In this document: piece after piece, positions 43,950 to 53,600 of the stretch
Numbering within the stretch: the stretch's first letter is position 1
How the letters are laid out: the number at the start of each line of letters is the position of its first letter
Assembly (NCBI RefSeq): GCF_007751035.1
Contig: NZ_CP036433.1
Span: 4,445,001 to 4,509,000, forward strand
Source of the DNA: Lignipirellula cremea
GTDB taxonomy: Bacteria > Planctomycetota > Planctomycetia > Pirellulales > Pirellulaceae
Direction: 5' to 3'
DNA: 64,000 nt
Position numbers and translations under genes: made by a program
Notes under the pieces: model-generated
What the model saw: the letters and a program-made list of their open reading frames with translations, nothing else
Database searches by the model: none
What the model was told of the DNA's origin: nothing

Positions 43950-44678
43950 GGGTGTCCTCGGTTCTGGCAAGGAAACGCATTCGGCTCGGGCATCCTGACC
44001 GGCGGGTGTGCGTAGAACTCGATTCCTGCGAGCTGGTTTCGTTCTCAACGCGGAACTTTCTGCAGGGAAACAAGGAGAAGGATCCGCGGGAGACCATCGT
44101 TTCATTTTCGCAATCTCTTTGCAAACGGCCAGGGGAAAAAGCTCCTGTCGGCGGCAACCGGGAAAAAACCTGGGCCTTCTCTTCCGGCGATTGCTCACAA
44201 TCCCCCAGGTCACAGGCGAAGGGTCCGCCTTTCGCGCAACGGCGGGACGGCCCCTCGAACTAACTTACGTCGTGAAGAGAAAAAAGTTGTCGAAAAACAG
44301 ACAATTGTGTGGCGAGACCGCCCTGGGGCCAGAAAACGAGGGGTGCTGTCACAAGGCTGCTGGCCCGATGACAGCAATTCCGGCAGAAAGTGGTCAGGGC
44401 GTCGGAAATACGCAGTGTGCTTTCGATCCCGATCCGACATGACGAGCAGTGGAAAGGAGCGTATCCAGGGGGAAATTCGCCTTGAACTGGCTGCGATTGT
44501 TCGGTATTGACAATTTTATGGGAGAATGGGATCCCCCTGGGAGTTCATGTTTCTCGCCATGGATTGGGACGAATTGTCACCGGCGATTTACAGGAATCGG
44601 CGTCGGCGACAGCATTCTGTCCAGGGTTTCGTACGGCGATGGAACTGGTCCCGCCATTCCTTCCACGAGGGATCTGTA
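43950..44678. other. Intergenic region before the twin glycosyltransferase genes
   Basis: About 730 bases between divergent genes. No supportable gene was seen. A perfect TTGACA at 44507-44512 has no matching -10 box at 16-18 bases; TTGAAC (44482-44487) with TATTGA (44505-44510) is a weak alternative. Confidence 0.4.
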
Positions 44679-45602
44679 ATGGCAATTAACGCGCCGGTGG
44701 CGTTTTTTATTTTTAATCGGCCCGAGGTCACCCAACGCGTTTTTAACGCCATTGCCCAGGCGCGCCCCCGCACTTTGATGATTGTTGCCGATGGCCCGCG
44801 AATTGACGTCGAGGGCGAAGAAGCTGCGGTCGCAGCTACGCGCGCGATTATCGACCAGGTCAACTGGCCGTGCGAAGTGCTGAAGAACTACTCCGGTGAC
44901 AATCTCGGTTGCAAGATTCGGGTCTCCAGCGGCCTGGAATGGGTATTCCAGCAGACGGAGGAAGCGATCTTTCTGGAAGATGATTGCCTGCCCGCTCCCG
45001 GATTCTTCCCTTTTTGTCAGGAACTGCTGGAACGATACCGCCACGATTCGCGGGTGGTCAGCATCACCGGCAATAATTTCCAGGACGGGATCTCGCGGAC
45101 TTCGGCCAGCTATTATTTTTCCAAATACTTCCACTGCTGGGGCTGGGCTGGCTGGCGGCGCACGTGGGAAGCTTTTGATATCAATCTGCCCAGCTGGCCG
45201 GCCTTTCTGGAGGAGGGCGGCCTGGCGAACGTTGCCGATTCTCCGGCCGAAGAGCAGTGCTGGCGCAGGATCTTCAACGCCCAGCATCGGGGCGAGACCA
45301 ATAGCTGGGCTTACGCCTGGCTGTTCTCTTGCATGACGCAGGGATTGACCGCGACATCTGACCAGAATCTGGTCTCTAACATCGGCTTCGAGCCGAACGC
45401 GACACATACGACGCGAGAGAGCCTGCTGGCCAATCTCCCCACCCCCTCCTTTGGCGAACTCATTCATCCGACCGAAGTGTTGCGCCACAAAGCGGCCGAC
45501 CTGCATACTTTTGAAAGTGTGTTCCGCCGGCCGCCGCTGCTGAAAAAGTGGAAAAACTCGGTCAGGAAGCGTTGGCGTCGCCTGACGAAGCCTGCCGCCT
45601 GA
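44679..45602 (+). CDS. Glycosyltransferase, twin copy 1
   Basis: 307 residues. It starts MAINAPVAFFIFNRPEVTQR, a beginning shared with HlpA-like GT2/GNT-I-type enzymes, and has the acidic metal motif IFLEDDCLPAPGFFPF (Glu-Asp-Asp) for nucleotide-sugar binding, then SKYFHCWGWAGWRRTW and ISWAYAWLFS-like C-terminal blocks. It is cytoplasmic with no membrane helix; donor and acceptor unknown. ATG 44679 has GAGGG seven bases upstream; the frame is open earlier. The next gene is a close paralogue of identical length, so this is a tandem duplication. Confidence 0.8.
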   Translation: MAINAPVAFFIFNRPEVTQRVFNAIAQARPRTLMIVADGPRIDVEGEEAAVAATRAIIDQVNWPCEVLKNYSGDNLGCKIRVSSGLEWVFQQTEEAIFLEDDCLPAPGFFPFCQELLERYRHDSRVVSITGNNFQDGISRTSASYYFSKYFHCWGWAGWRRTWEAFDINLPSWPAFLEEGGLANVADSPAEEQCWRRIFNAQHRGETNSWAYAWLFSCMTQGLTATSDQNLVSNIGFEPNATHTTRESLLANLPTPSFGELIHPTEVLRHKAADLHTFESVFRRPPLLKKWKNSVRKRWRRLTKPAA

Positions 45603-45888
45603 GGAAACGTGAGCCGTTTGCCCGACGCCGGCCCAGCATGCTATCTGTCTGCCGCACGAACAGACCGTTTTTGCACGGAAAGGGCCCTGCGCAGACCGCT
45701 TCTAGCAGGAATGCAGGAGGCAAGCTCCTCTTGAGCCGACTGGCGTTGTCCAGTAGTTAGTGGATTGTCGCCACGTTCCCTGGATTCGTGGGGAACCTCC
45801 TTGCTGGATGCAGGAACAAGCGACGGAGCTGAGCAGCGTGGAAGTTTTGGCTGCGGCTCCTGGTCATATTTTCGGTCAGGACTTTAAG
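45603..45888. other. Spacer between the twin glycosyltransferase genes
   Basis: 286 bases with no recognised gene. It is long for an operon, so copy 2 may have its own promoter. Confidence 0.4.
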
Positions 45889-46812
45889 ATGACGCTTGCC
45901 GCTCCTGTGGCATTTTTTGTGTTCAATCGGCCCGAGGTGACACAGCGCGTTTATAACGCGATTGCCCAGGCCCGCCCGCGCACTCTTCTGCTCATCGCTG
46001 ATGGACCGCGGAACGACCGCGCGGGCGAGGCGGAGGCAGTCGCCGCCACGCGGGCTATCGTCGATAAGGTGGACTGGCCGTGCGAAGTGTTGCGGAACTT
46101 CTCCGCAGAGAATCTGGGTTGCAAGCAACGCATTTCCAGCGGTCTCGATTGGGTTTTCGGGCAGGTCGAGGAAGCGATAGTGCTGGAAGACGATTGCCTG
46201 CCGTCTCCGGCGTTTTTCCCCTTTTGCGACGAGCTGCTGGAGCGTTATCGATACGACTCCCGCGTGGTTTCGATCACGGGCGACAATTTTCAGAACGGGC
46301 ATTTGCGGACTTCGTCCAGCTACTATTTTTCCAAATACTTTCACTGCTGGGGCTGGGCCGCCTGGCGCCGGACGTGGCAGACGATCGATGTCGACATGGC
46401 GACCTGGCCTGCCTTTCTGGCGGAAGGGAACCTGGCGAATCTTGCCGATTCTATCGCCGAAGAACAATACTGGCGGCAGATCTTTAACGCCCAGCAGCAA
46501 GGGCTGACCAGCACCTGGGACTATGCGTGGCTGTATTCGTGCATGTCGCAAGGGCTGACAGCGACGCCCAACAAGAATCTCGTCGCCAACATTGGGTTCC
46601 AGGCCAACGCTACCCATACCAAAGGGGACAGCTGGCTCGGGAAGCTTTCGACCGGGTCCCTGGGCGAACTGATCCATCCGCATGCCGTGCTGCGCCACAA
46701 AGCCGCCGACCGACAGACGTTTGAGTCTGTTTTTCAGCCGCCGCCGCTGCTGAAGAAGTGGCGAAACTCGCTCAACAAACGCTGGCCGGGCAAGTCAGTT
46801 CCGGCGGCGTGA
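45889..46812 (+). CDS. Glycosyltransferase, twin copy 2
   Basis: 307 residues, exactly the length of the preceding paralogue. It shares long stretches with it, for example PVAFFVFNRPEVTQRVYNAI, VLEDDCLPSPAFFPFC, SSYYFSKYFHCWGWAAWRRT and LRHKAADRQTFESVFQPPPL. ATG 45889 was chosen from the alignment with copy 1 and the AGGA site upstream; the open frame begins 43 codons earlier. The differences are scattered, so this is an old duplication with both copies under selection. The acceptor probably differs between the two. A GT11-type gene lies convergent on its 3' side. Confidence 0.8.
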   Translation: MTLAAPVAFFVFNRPEVTQRVYNAIAQARPRTLLLIADGPRNDRAGEAEAVAATRAIVDKVDWPCEVLRNFSAENLGCKQRISSGLDWVFGQVEEAIVLEDDCLPSPAFFPFCDELLERYRYDSRVVSITGDNFQNGHLRTSSSYYFSKYFHCWGWAAWRRTWQTIDVDMATWPAFLAEGNLANLADSIAEEQYWRQIFNAQQQGLTSTWDYAWLYSCMSQGLTATPNKNLVANIGFQANATHTKGDSWLGKLSTGSLGELIHPHAVLRHKAADRQTFESVFQPPPLLKKWRNSLNKRWPGKSVPAA

Positions 46813-46837
46813 GGGCCATTGCTCTTCACGCCAGCAG

Positions 46838-46863
46838 ACTCAGGTAGCCGACTCAGGTAGCCG
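46838..46863. repeat. 13-bp tandem duplication at the 3' end of the GT11-type gene
   Basis: ACTCAGGTAGCCG occurs twice in a row (46838-46850, 46851-46863). The TGA stop of the GT11-type gene (46853-46855) lies in the second copy, so the duplication touches the coding end. Confidence 0.8.
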
Positions 46864-47848
46864 ACGCAGCCGAGCGAGAGACAGCGTGTCGCGGCGTAGC
46901 CGCCATCGCGTTACAACTGCCCTTTCCTGACGCCGCCTGGCGTTCACGCAGATAGGATCGAAGCCAGCGCAGGGGACGAAATTTTTTGCGGCGCGGAGGT
47001 CTTGCGATGCCCTGCACCTGGGGGAAGTCTTCCACCCGAGCGCTCGTATCCAGCATGGGGGCATTCCAGGGGTCGAAGCGGTGGAAGTGGGAACCGTCGA
47101 CCTGGTCGCTCAGCTGGGACCGATAGGCGGCCTGCAGTTTCTCATTCAGCATGGCGGCGACAAAGGAGAACGTGCTGTTGGGGATCGCCAGAACATCGGC
47201 CTGGGACAGCAGGAAAAATTCAGGATAAAACGGCGCTTGCCGCAGCCGAATATCCAGATCCTTGACCGTCACCGGCGAGTACGACTTGAAATCGCCGAGC
47301 ACGTTGGGAAGATCGTCGCTGGCGATGTACAGCACGGGATCATCGAGATCGCTCCAGACGGATTCCAGCCAGCGCAAATACCATGACGTCGGCGTGCGAT
47401 AAAAGTAACCATAGCCGTAATCGCCACGTCGAATGTGCAAAGCGACGATCGTTCGTCCCCGTTGCCGCAAGCGGGCGACAGCGGCTTCCAGCGGCCGGCG
47501 GACCGCATCGACGGGCGTAAACAGCGAGCGAATGTACGCCTGGTGCGGCTGGTAATAAGCCGATGCATACTGGAAGTACCCGGCCACATCGACATTCCGC
47601 AGCGGCGCGTCGAGCCGAGGGATCATCATACGCTGTGGGTCTTTGTCGTACAGTTCTTCAAATTCCGGCAGGCTCGCGGAGATCGGCCGATCCTCGCAGC
47701 CAAACAGTTTCTGGCCAATCCACGGCGGCGTCTGCACCTCGAGGTCGTGCTGCAGGGCGTATGTCTTGAGAAACATGTACTGGATTACCTGGTTGCCGAA
47801 ACGGCCCATTTCTCCCAGTTTGCTCATTGCGATCACGTCGCGATTCAT
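46853..47848 (-). CDS. GT11-type (alpha-1,2-fucosyltransferase-like) glycosyltransferase
   Basis: 331 residues. Family blocks are MGRFGNQVIQYMFLKTYALQ near the N-terminus (the GRLGNQ motif of GT11), VALHIRRGDYGYG in the middle (HxRRGDY donor-binding motif), and LAIPNSTFSFVAAMLNE, where GT11 has SNSTFSWWAAW. GT11 enzymes transfer fucose from GDP-fucose in the cytoplasm; the donor here is inferred only from family. The C-terminal 30 residues after YLRERQAA look unstructured and end at a 13-bp tandem repeat. Convergent with the twin glycosyltransferase genes, with which it may share a surface-glycan pathway. Confidence 0.75.
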   Translation of the reverse strand: MNRDVIAMSKLGEMGRFGNQVIQYMFLKTYALQHDLEVQTPPWIGQKLFGCEDRPISASLPEFEELYDKDPQRMMIPRLDAPLRNVDVAGYFQYASAYYQPHQAYIRSLFTPVDAVRRPLEAAVARLRQRGRTIVALHIRRGDYGYGYFYRTPTSWYLRWLESVWSDLDDPVLYIASDDLPNVLGDFKSYSPVTVKDLDIRLRQAPFYPEFFLLSQADVLAIPNSTFSFVAAMLNEKLQAAYRSQLSDQVDGSHFHRFDPWNAPMLDTSARVEDFPQVQGIARPPRRKKFRPLRWLRSYLRERQAASGKGSCNAMAATPRHAVSRSAASAT

Positions 47849-48070
47849 CTTCAGCGTTCCCTGCGTGTGTGGATGGAAGGCACGGATTGTGAATTACCAG
47901 GAACGCTCCCGCAGGGCAACGGAGAATTGCCCAGGCAGAGCGAGGATTGCTGCGATCTGAGGATTGCTGCGATCGGTTAGATTCAGCAATCAGCTTGAGC
48001 GTCCGGGAGCAAGGAAAGTGAGCATGCAGGCTCCGAGCTTCCCCGTTAGAAAAACGGCGCTTCGCGCACG

Positions 48071-48112
48071 AAAAAACCCCGCTTGCCAGTCGCTGCCGGA
48101 AAATCGGGGTTT
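48071..48112 (-). terminator. Terminator downstream of tRNA-Lys
   Basis: AAACCCCG (48074-48081) and CGGGGTTT (48105-48112) pair; reading left the second arm is followed by more T (48073-48071). It lies directly after the tRNA 3' end. Confidence 0.7.
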
Positions 48113-48120
48113 TCAAAAAA

Positions 48121-48193
48121 TGAGGGCGCTGGGGCTCGAACCCAGGACCTACGGATTAAAAGTCCGTTGCTCTGCCAACTGAGCTACGCCCTC
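48121..48193 (-). tRNA. tRNA-Lys (anticodon UUU)
   Basis: 73 bases that fold as a full cloverleaf: acceptor GAGGGCG/CGCCCTC, D-arm GCTC/GAGC, anticodon arm ACGGA-CTTTTAA-TCCGT with anticodon TTT, variable AGGTC, and T-arm CTGGG-TTCGAGC-CCCAG. The discriminator base is A. The CCA end is not encoded. A terminator follows. Its wobble U34 is a normal target of 2-thiolation, and the gene lies next to a thiolation-type enzyme. Confidence 0.95.
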
Positions 48194-48326
48194 AACGAGG
48201 CGGTTGGGTAACCACGTCGTTTGTTAGAAATGCGATTATGCCAGCTAGGGCCAAAAGCTGGAAGTGGGGGGACGGTCGTTTCATGGACAGCGGTCAATTT
48301 TTGCCGTTTGCCCATGTATTTGCCCC

Positions 48327-49358
48327 TTAAATCGGCTGCTGCGATCGACGGGAGGTCGGTTCGGAGCCGAGCGTGCGGGCTGTTTCCACGGCGTCGCTTA
48401 CGGCGGCGACGACCTGTCGGGAGGGCTGATCTCGCTGGACGACCTCAACCAGCGGTTCGCCCGGCCCCTCAAACTTGCCGTACTTTAACAGCAGTCCCGC
48501 AGCGAAGGCTACCGCCTTTTCTGAGGCCCGGCCGGCGACCAGGGCGAACGGGCCCAGAAAATTCGCCGGATACAGATACGCCGTGCTGGCGGCGTCGGGT
48601 AATTGGTGCGCGTATTTCAGGGCGTCGTTCTCTGCTTCGTTACGGCCGACCATCACTTTGGTCTCCGCGTCGAATCGGAAATGGCGGCCCTGGCGGAGGA
48701 CTTCGTAGTCCCAGCGACGGGCTTGCGGCTGGATCTGGATCAGGTCGAAGACCTTTTGCGAAAACAGCGGCTCCGTCAGGGCGCACCCAGTCGACGGCGT
48801 GGGCAAGGAGCGCAGTCCCAGTTTTTTGCCCAGGGCGATCAGCTCTTTCCGACTGCGGCCGACAAAGCCGTAAAGCTTTTCTCGATCGACCCAGCCTTCC
48901 CGTTCCGGCAATGTGGGATGGAGCACTCTGGCCGAGAGCGGACGGAGCAGCAAGTCGTCGAGGTGGGAATGATGGGCAATGACCTCAAGATCGGTGCGTT
49001 TCTGGCTCATCGGCCGCTGGCCGACGACTTCGCCGCTGATGATAAAGCCGGCGTCGATCTGTTCCATAAAGCGTTTGGCTTTGTCGAACATGTAGATCCG
49101 GCAGTCGACGCACGGGTTGGCGCCTTTGCCGTAGCCATATTCGGGCTTGCGCAGCAGTTCCAGGTAGTCGTCGTCCTGACTGACCACGGTCAACCGCACG
49201 CCCAGGTCATGAGCAGCCTGGGCCGACTGGTCCTGGCAGCAGGTGAATAACGTTTTGAAGTTGAGTGCTTCGACCTCGATGCCTTGTTCCTGCATCAATC
49301 GGATCGCCAGCATGCTGTCGAGCCCGCCTGAGAGCAGGGCGACACATCGCTTACTCAT
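48327..49358 (-). CDS. PP-loop ATP pyrophosphatase, MnmA/ThiI-like tRNA thiolation enzyme
   Basis: 343 residues. It begins MSKRCVALLSGGLDSMLAIR with the PP-loop SGGLDS (10-15). Two cysteine motifs suit sulfur relay: NPCVDCRIYMF (around residue 83) and STGCALTEPLFSQKVFDLIQ. The central HHSHLDDLLLRPLSARVLHP block is shared with tRNA thiouridylase-type proteins. The likely activity is ATP-dependent tRNA sulfur insertion at U34 or U8; which one cannot be decided. The C-terminal 100 residues are a separate small domain. ATG 49358 overlaps the rnc stop by 8 bases, so translation is probably coupled to rnc. Confidence 0.75.
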   Translation of the reverse strand: MSKRCVALLSGGLDSMLAIRLMQEQGIEVEALNFKTLFTCCQDQSAQAAHDLGVRLTVVSQDDDYLELLRKPEYGYGKGANPCVDCRIYMFDKAKRFMEQIDAGFIISGEVVGQRPMSQKRTDLEVIAHHSHLDDLLLRPLSARVLHPTLPEREGWVDREKLYGFVGRSRKELIALGKKLGLRSLPTPSTGCALTEPLFSQKVFDLIQIQPQARRWDYEVLRQGRHFRFDAETKVMVGRNEAENDALKYAHQLPDAASTAYLYPANFLGPFALVAGRASEKAVAFAAGLLLKYGKFEGPGEPLVEVVQRDQPSRQVVAAVSDAVETARTLGSEPTSRRSQQPI

Positions 49359-50190
49359 TTCCTGAGCCTTCCTGTGACGCCGTAGAAGAATCGGCGCGAG
49401 TCTTACCGTTGGAAAGGGCGTCCTCGCCATCTCCGTTAAATGCTTTCAAGTAATCAGGAACGCCATGGAAAACGGGCGGTTCGCCGCGCAACTGGGCCAG
49501 GGCGTTACAGGCGGCCTTTTGTTCGGCCTCCTTTTTATTGCGTCCCCATGCCGGGTGATAACGATCGTCGGCGACCTGCGCGGCAATCTGAAAGCACTTG
49601 CTGTGATCCGGGCCCTTTTCATTGACCAGCTGATAAGCGGGGGTCGAGCCAAATTCCCGCTGTACATACTGCTGCAGCTGGGATTTGTAATTGCTCATGA
49701 CGCCATCGCTGGCGGCCCGGTCAATTTCGTCGACAATATGCTTTACGATGAACGCCCTGGCCGGTTCGTCCCCACCGTCGAGGTACATGGCCGCGACCAG
49801 CGATTCAAAGACGTCGGCCAGCAGCGAACGCGGCACTTTGGGAGTGGAAGCCATCCCCTTGCCGACAATCAGGAAGTCTTCCAGGCCAAGCGCATCACTG
49901 ATGCGGGCGCACGTCTGCCGACTAACGACGACCGATTTGATCTTGGTCAGATCCCCTTCCAGATAGTTGGGGAACTTGCGAAACAGCATTTCGCAAACCA
50001 CGGCGCCAAAAATTGCGTCGCCCAGAAACTCCAGGCGCTCGTTCGACTGGACCCGATGGTCGGCGCCGGAGGCATGGAGCAAGGCGGAATTCAGCAGGGA
50101 TTTGTCCGTGAAAACATAACCGATGCGTTGTTCGCAGGCAGCCAGCTTTTCTTCCAGCTCGTCGGATTGGATTTCCGAGGATGAAACCAT
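49351..50190 (-). CDS. rnc: Ribonuclease III
   Basis: About 279 residues from ATG 50190; ATG 50223 is an alternative. The RNase III signature NERLEFLGDAIFG gives Glu51, Glu54 and Asp58 of the active site, and LLADVFESLVAAMYLDGG carries the second acidic pair. A double-stranded RNA-binding domain covers about 165-240 (NYKSQLQQYVQREFGSTPAY and NKKEAEQKAACNALAQL). A 35-residue polar tail follows. It processes rRNA precursors and structured mRNAs. No strong ribosome-binding site is seen for either start. A long hairpin sits in its leader (50235-50292) and may be its own substrate. Confidence 0.9.
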   Translation of the reverse strand: MVSSSEIQSDELEEKLAACEQRIGYVFTDKSLLNSALLHASGADHRVQSNERLEFLGDAIFGAVVCEMLFRKFPNYLEGDLTKIKSVVVSRQTCARISDALGLEDFLIVGKGMASTPKVPRSLLADVFESLVAAMYLDGGDEPARAFIVKHIVDEIDRAASDGVMSNYKSQLQQYVQREFGSTPAYQLVNEKGPDHSKCFQIAAQVADDRYHPAWGRNKKEAEQKAACNALAQLRGEPPVFHGVPDYLKAFNGDGEDALSNGKTRADSSTASQEGSGNE

Positions 50191-50234
50191 CAGGGCACGT
50201 GGGGGGTAAACGGGACTTCTCATAGAGAAGACCG

Positions 50235-50292
50235 TTTGCGCTACGCAAAAAGTCGCCCAGGACAAGGTCCTGGAGAATTCGCGTAGCGCAAA
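50235..50292 (-). promoter_or_regulatory. Long imperfect hairpin in the rnc 5' leader
   Basis: Outer arms TTTGCGCTACGC (50235-50246) and GCGTAGCGCAAA (50281-50292) are perfect 12-bp inverted copies. Inside, CCAGGAC (50257-50263) and GTCCTGG (50267-50273) form a second 7-bp stem with a 3-base loop. The two stems are separated by a 10/7-base internal loop. The structure lies 44 bases upstream of ATG 50190. Confidence 0.65.
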
Positions 50293-50527
50293 GGGCCGTC
50301 GATACAACTGCCTAATATATCTGGGACAGGGGTTTGCAGGGAAGTCGGTTTTCTGGATTGTTCGCTCAAAGTTGGAAATTTGTCGGCCGTTCCCTGGAAA
50401 GTGGGGCCGCCGAACATTCCCTTCGGGGCACGAATTGGCCGGCAAGGCCAGGGCGGGAAGCCAAGGCAGCCAACAGAGAAACGGCCTTCCAGGGGACGGA
50501 TCTGTGTGCGACCATACGCCCTTAAGC

Positions 50528-50557
50528 TGGACATGTGGGGTTCGATTTGTCTATAAT
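50528..50557 (+). promoter_or_regulatory. Strong sigma70-type promoter of the LamG-DUF1549 gene
   Basis: TGGACA (50528-50533) and a perfect TATAAT (50552-50557) are 18 bases apart, 47 bases before the ATG at 50605. Confidence 0.7.
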
Positions 50558-50604
50558 CACCCCTTCTGAGCGGCCCACTCCCTCCCTTCATCCCCTGAGT
50601 CCCG

Positions 50605-53600
50605 ATGCACCTCTCCCGCTCTCTCGCGTGTCTGGTTTTCGGTTCCCTGCTCTCCTGTTGCGGCCCCTGGTCCGCAGGGGCGGAGGCGACGCCAGCCCTG
50701 CCGTACGATCAGATTATTCTGTCCGACAATCCAGTGGCATACTGGCGTTTCGATGGCGAAAAGCCTTTACAGAACCTGGCCAAGGGGGCCGCCGGACTGG
50801 CAACAGAGTCCGTGGGGGCCGCAAGATTGGCGAAAGCCGGGCCGCAAGCCGGCGAGTATCCGCTGTTTACGGCCGATAACCGCGGAGTAGAACTGGGCGG
50901 GACGCGCGGCTATTTGAAAACGACCGATCCGGGCGAACAGAGCGATCTCGACTTTTCCCTCGGCGACGCCATTACCCTGGAAGCCTGGGTCAACCCACGC
51001 GGATTACGCGACGACCAGCAGGTCTACATTGTTGGCAAGGGACGCACAGGCAATCCCGGCCAGGTAGCCGCCAATCAGAACTATGCGTTACGGCTGCGCG
51101 CCGTCGACGGCCAGATGCGGGTGAGTTTTCTGTTTCGCGGGGAAGGAACCGCCCGCGACGGCGGCGATGAGTTCCATCGCTGGAATTCGCAGGAAGGCTT
51201 TGTCGCGGATGGTCGCTGGCGCCATGTGGCGGTGAGCTACCGCTTTGGCGATCCCGGCAGTATTCGCGGCTATATCAATGGTCAGCCCACCGCAGGCGAC
51301 TGGGATATTGGCGGTCCGACCAAAGCGGCTCCGACGGTCGATAACGATGACTTGTGGATCGGCTCTTCCATGGGCGGCAAGATCGACAGCACCTTTTCCG
51401 GTTTTCTCGACGAAGTCGCCATCTATCGCCAGGCCCTTTCGCCGGAACGTATGGCCGCCCGTTACCAGTCCAATCTCAAAGAACCGGCCGTCCCCGATTT
51501 TTCAGAGGCGCCTCGCCATGCTGTGCTGGTCGAAATTGTCGAAGATATTCCCGACGCCATGCAGTGGAACGTCGTTACGCCGCCGCCGGTCGAGCAGTTC
51601 TCCCAGCAGGCGTTCGCTTTGACCGATACGCCGCGGAAGTACAATTCGCATGGCGTGATTATCGACCGCAGCAATCCCTTCCTGGTGCGCAGCCGCACCC
51701 GCAAGCATTTCGCCGGCGGGGAGTATGATCTATTGCTCCGTTCCCGCCAGGCGGCCCGCCTTTTCATCGACGGCAAACTGGTCGCGGAAACAAAATTCCT
51801 GAAGCCTAACGGCAGCGGCCATGAAAAAGTACCGGAACTGGCCGACCCCCATGCCGCGACCTATCCGCTGCCGCCTGGCCACCAGGAAACGGCGGTGCGG
51901 GTCAAGCTGGAGCCAGGCGAGCACCACTTCCGCTGGGAGTGTTTCGTCGGCGGAAAGAACATGCGTACCGAAATTGGCGAGCCGGTCGTCGCCTTTTCTC
52001 ACCCCGGAGAAACGCCCCAAGTGCTGACAGCCGACGCCGGCGATGCGGAACCGTTCCCGCTGACAACGGCCGCGTGGGAAGCGTTTGAGCTGGGCGTGCG
52101 ATCACAGATGTTGGCGTTGAACCAGCGCCGCCGGCAAGAGGTCTCCGCCGAGTACTCCGACTACTGGAGCCAGCGACATGATCTGGCTCGCAAAGAGCTG
52201 GCTAACTGGCCCGATCCGCAACCTCCGGCGCTTGCCGACGGCATGCCGGCGAACAACGCCATCGACCAGTTCCTGGCGGTTCCCTTGAAGGAAGCCGGGG
52301 TCGCTCCGACTGCACTGCTGGAAGACGATGCGTTCCTGCGACGCGTCACGCTGGATACGGTCGGCCGCATCCCCACGCCGGCCGAACGGACCGCATTTCT
52401 TAAGGACCCGGCCGACACGCGACGCCAACTGGTGATTGAGCGACTGCTGGAAAACCCCGAGTGGGCCGATCACTGGACCAGCTACTGGCAGGACGTGCTG
52501 GCGGAGAATCCCGGCATCCTTAAACCGAGTTTGAACAACACGGGGCCGTTCCGCTGGTGGATTTATGAGTCGATGCTCGACAACAAACCGCTCGATCGTT
52601 TTGTCACCGACCTGGTGATGATGGAAGGCAGTCGTTACGGCGGCGGCACCGCCGGCTTCGGCATGGCGACCGAAAACGACGTGCCGATGGCGGCCAAGGC
52701 CCACACGCTGGCGACCGCCTTCCTGGGCGTCGAAATGAAGTGCGCCCGCTGCCACGACGCGCCGTTCCATCCCTTCTCGCAGGAAGACCTGTTCAGCATC
52801 GCAGCGATGCTGGACCGGAAACCGATCACCCTGCCCAAATCCAGCACCGTACCGCCGCCGCCGGCAGGCGGACGGGAGCCCGCGATTGAGTCGTCGCTGG
52901 CGCCCGGCGCCAAAATCATGCCGGTCTGGGTGTTTACCTCGCTCTCTGCCAGCGATTTGCCGGCAGGGCTGACGCGCAACCCGGAAGACGCCCGCTCCGT
53001 GCTGGCCGCGTCGATCACTTCGCCGCAAAACGAACGTTTCGCCCAGGTAACCGTCAACCGCCTTTGGGCTCGCTACTTTGGCCGCGGACTGGTGGCTACG
53101 CCCGACGACTGGCACGATACGGACGCCTCGCACCCGGAGCTGCTGAAATTCCTCGCGCGGGAGCTGGTGCTGTCCGGCTACGACATGAAGCATGTCTCCC
53201 GGCTGATCCTGCAGTCGCATGCCTATCAGCGGGCGACCGCCGATAAAGGGACCGATCCGGCGCTGTTCGCAGGTCCGCAGCGGCGACGTCTGTCGGCCGA
53301 GCAGTTGCTGGACTCGCTGTTTGTCGCCGCCGACAAGCAGCTGTATGCGGAACCGCTGACACTGGATCCGGAAGGTCGCCGCAGCGTGTCGACCTTTTTG
53401 AACCTGGGCACGCCGCATCGGGCCTGGGAGTTCACCTCGATGTCGAACGAGCGCGATCGGCCCGCCCTGGCGTTGCCGATGGCCCAAAGCCTCATCGACC
53501 TGATGCTGGCGTTTGGCTGGCGCGACTCGCGGCCGAACCCGCTGACCGTGCGGGAAGAACCGGCGACCGTGCTGCAGCCGCTTTCCATCGCCAACGGCGT

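Larger units (their letters stand above)
50191..50604. other. Divergent promoter region of rnc and the LamG-DUF1549 gene
   Basis: About 410 bases, no gene. It holds the rnc leader hairpin (50235-50292) and a strong rightward promoter (50528-50557). Confidence 0.55.

Noticed and set aside
44507-44512. TTGACA as promoter for the first twin glycosyltransferase
   Set aside because: A perfect -35 hexamer but no acceptable -10 box at 16-18 bases.
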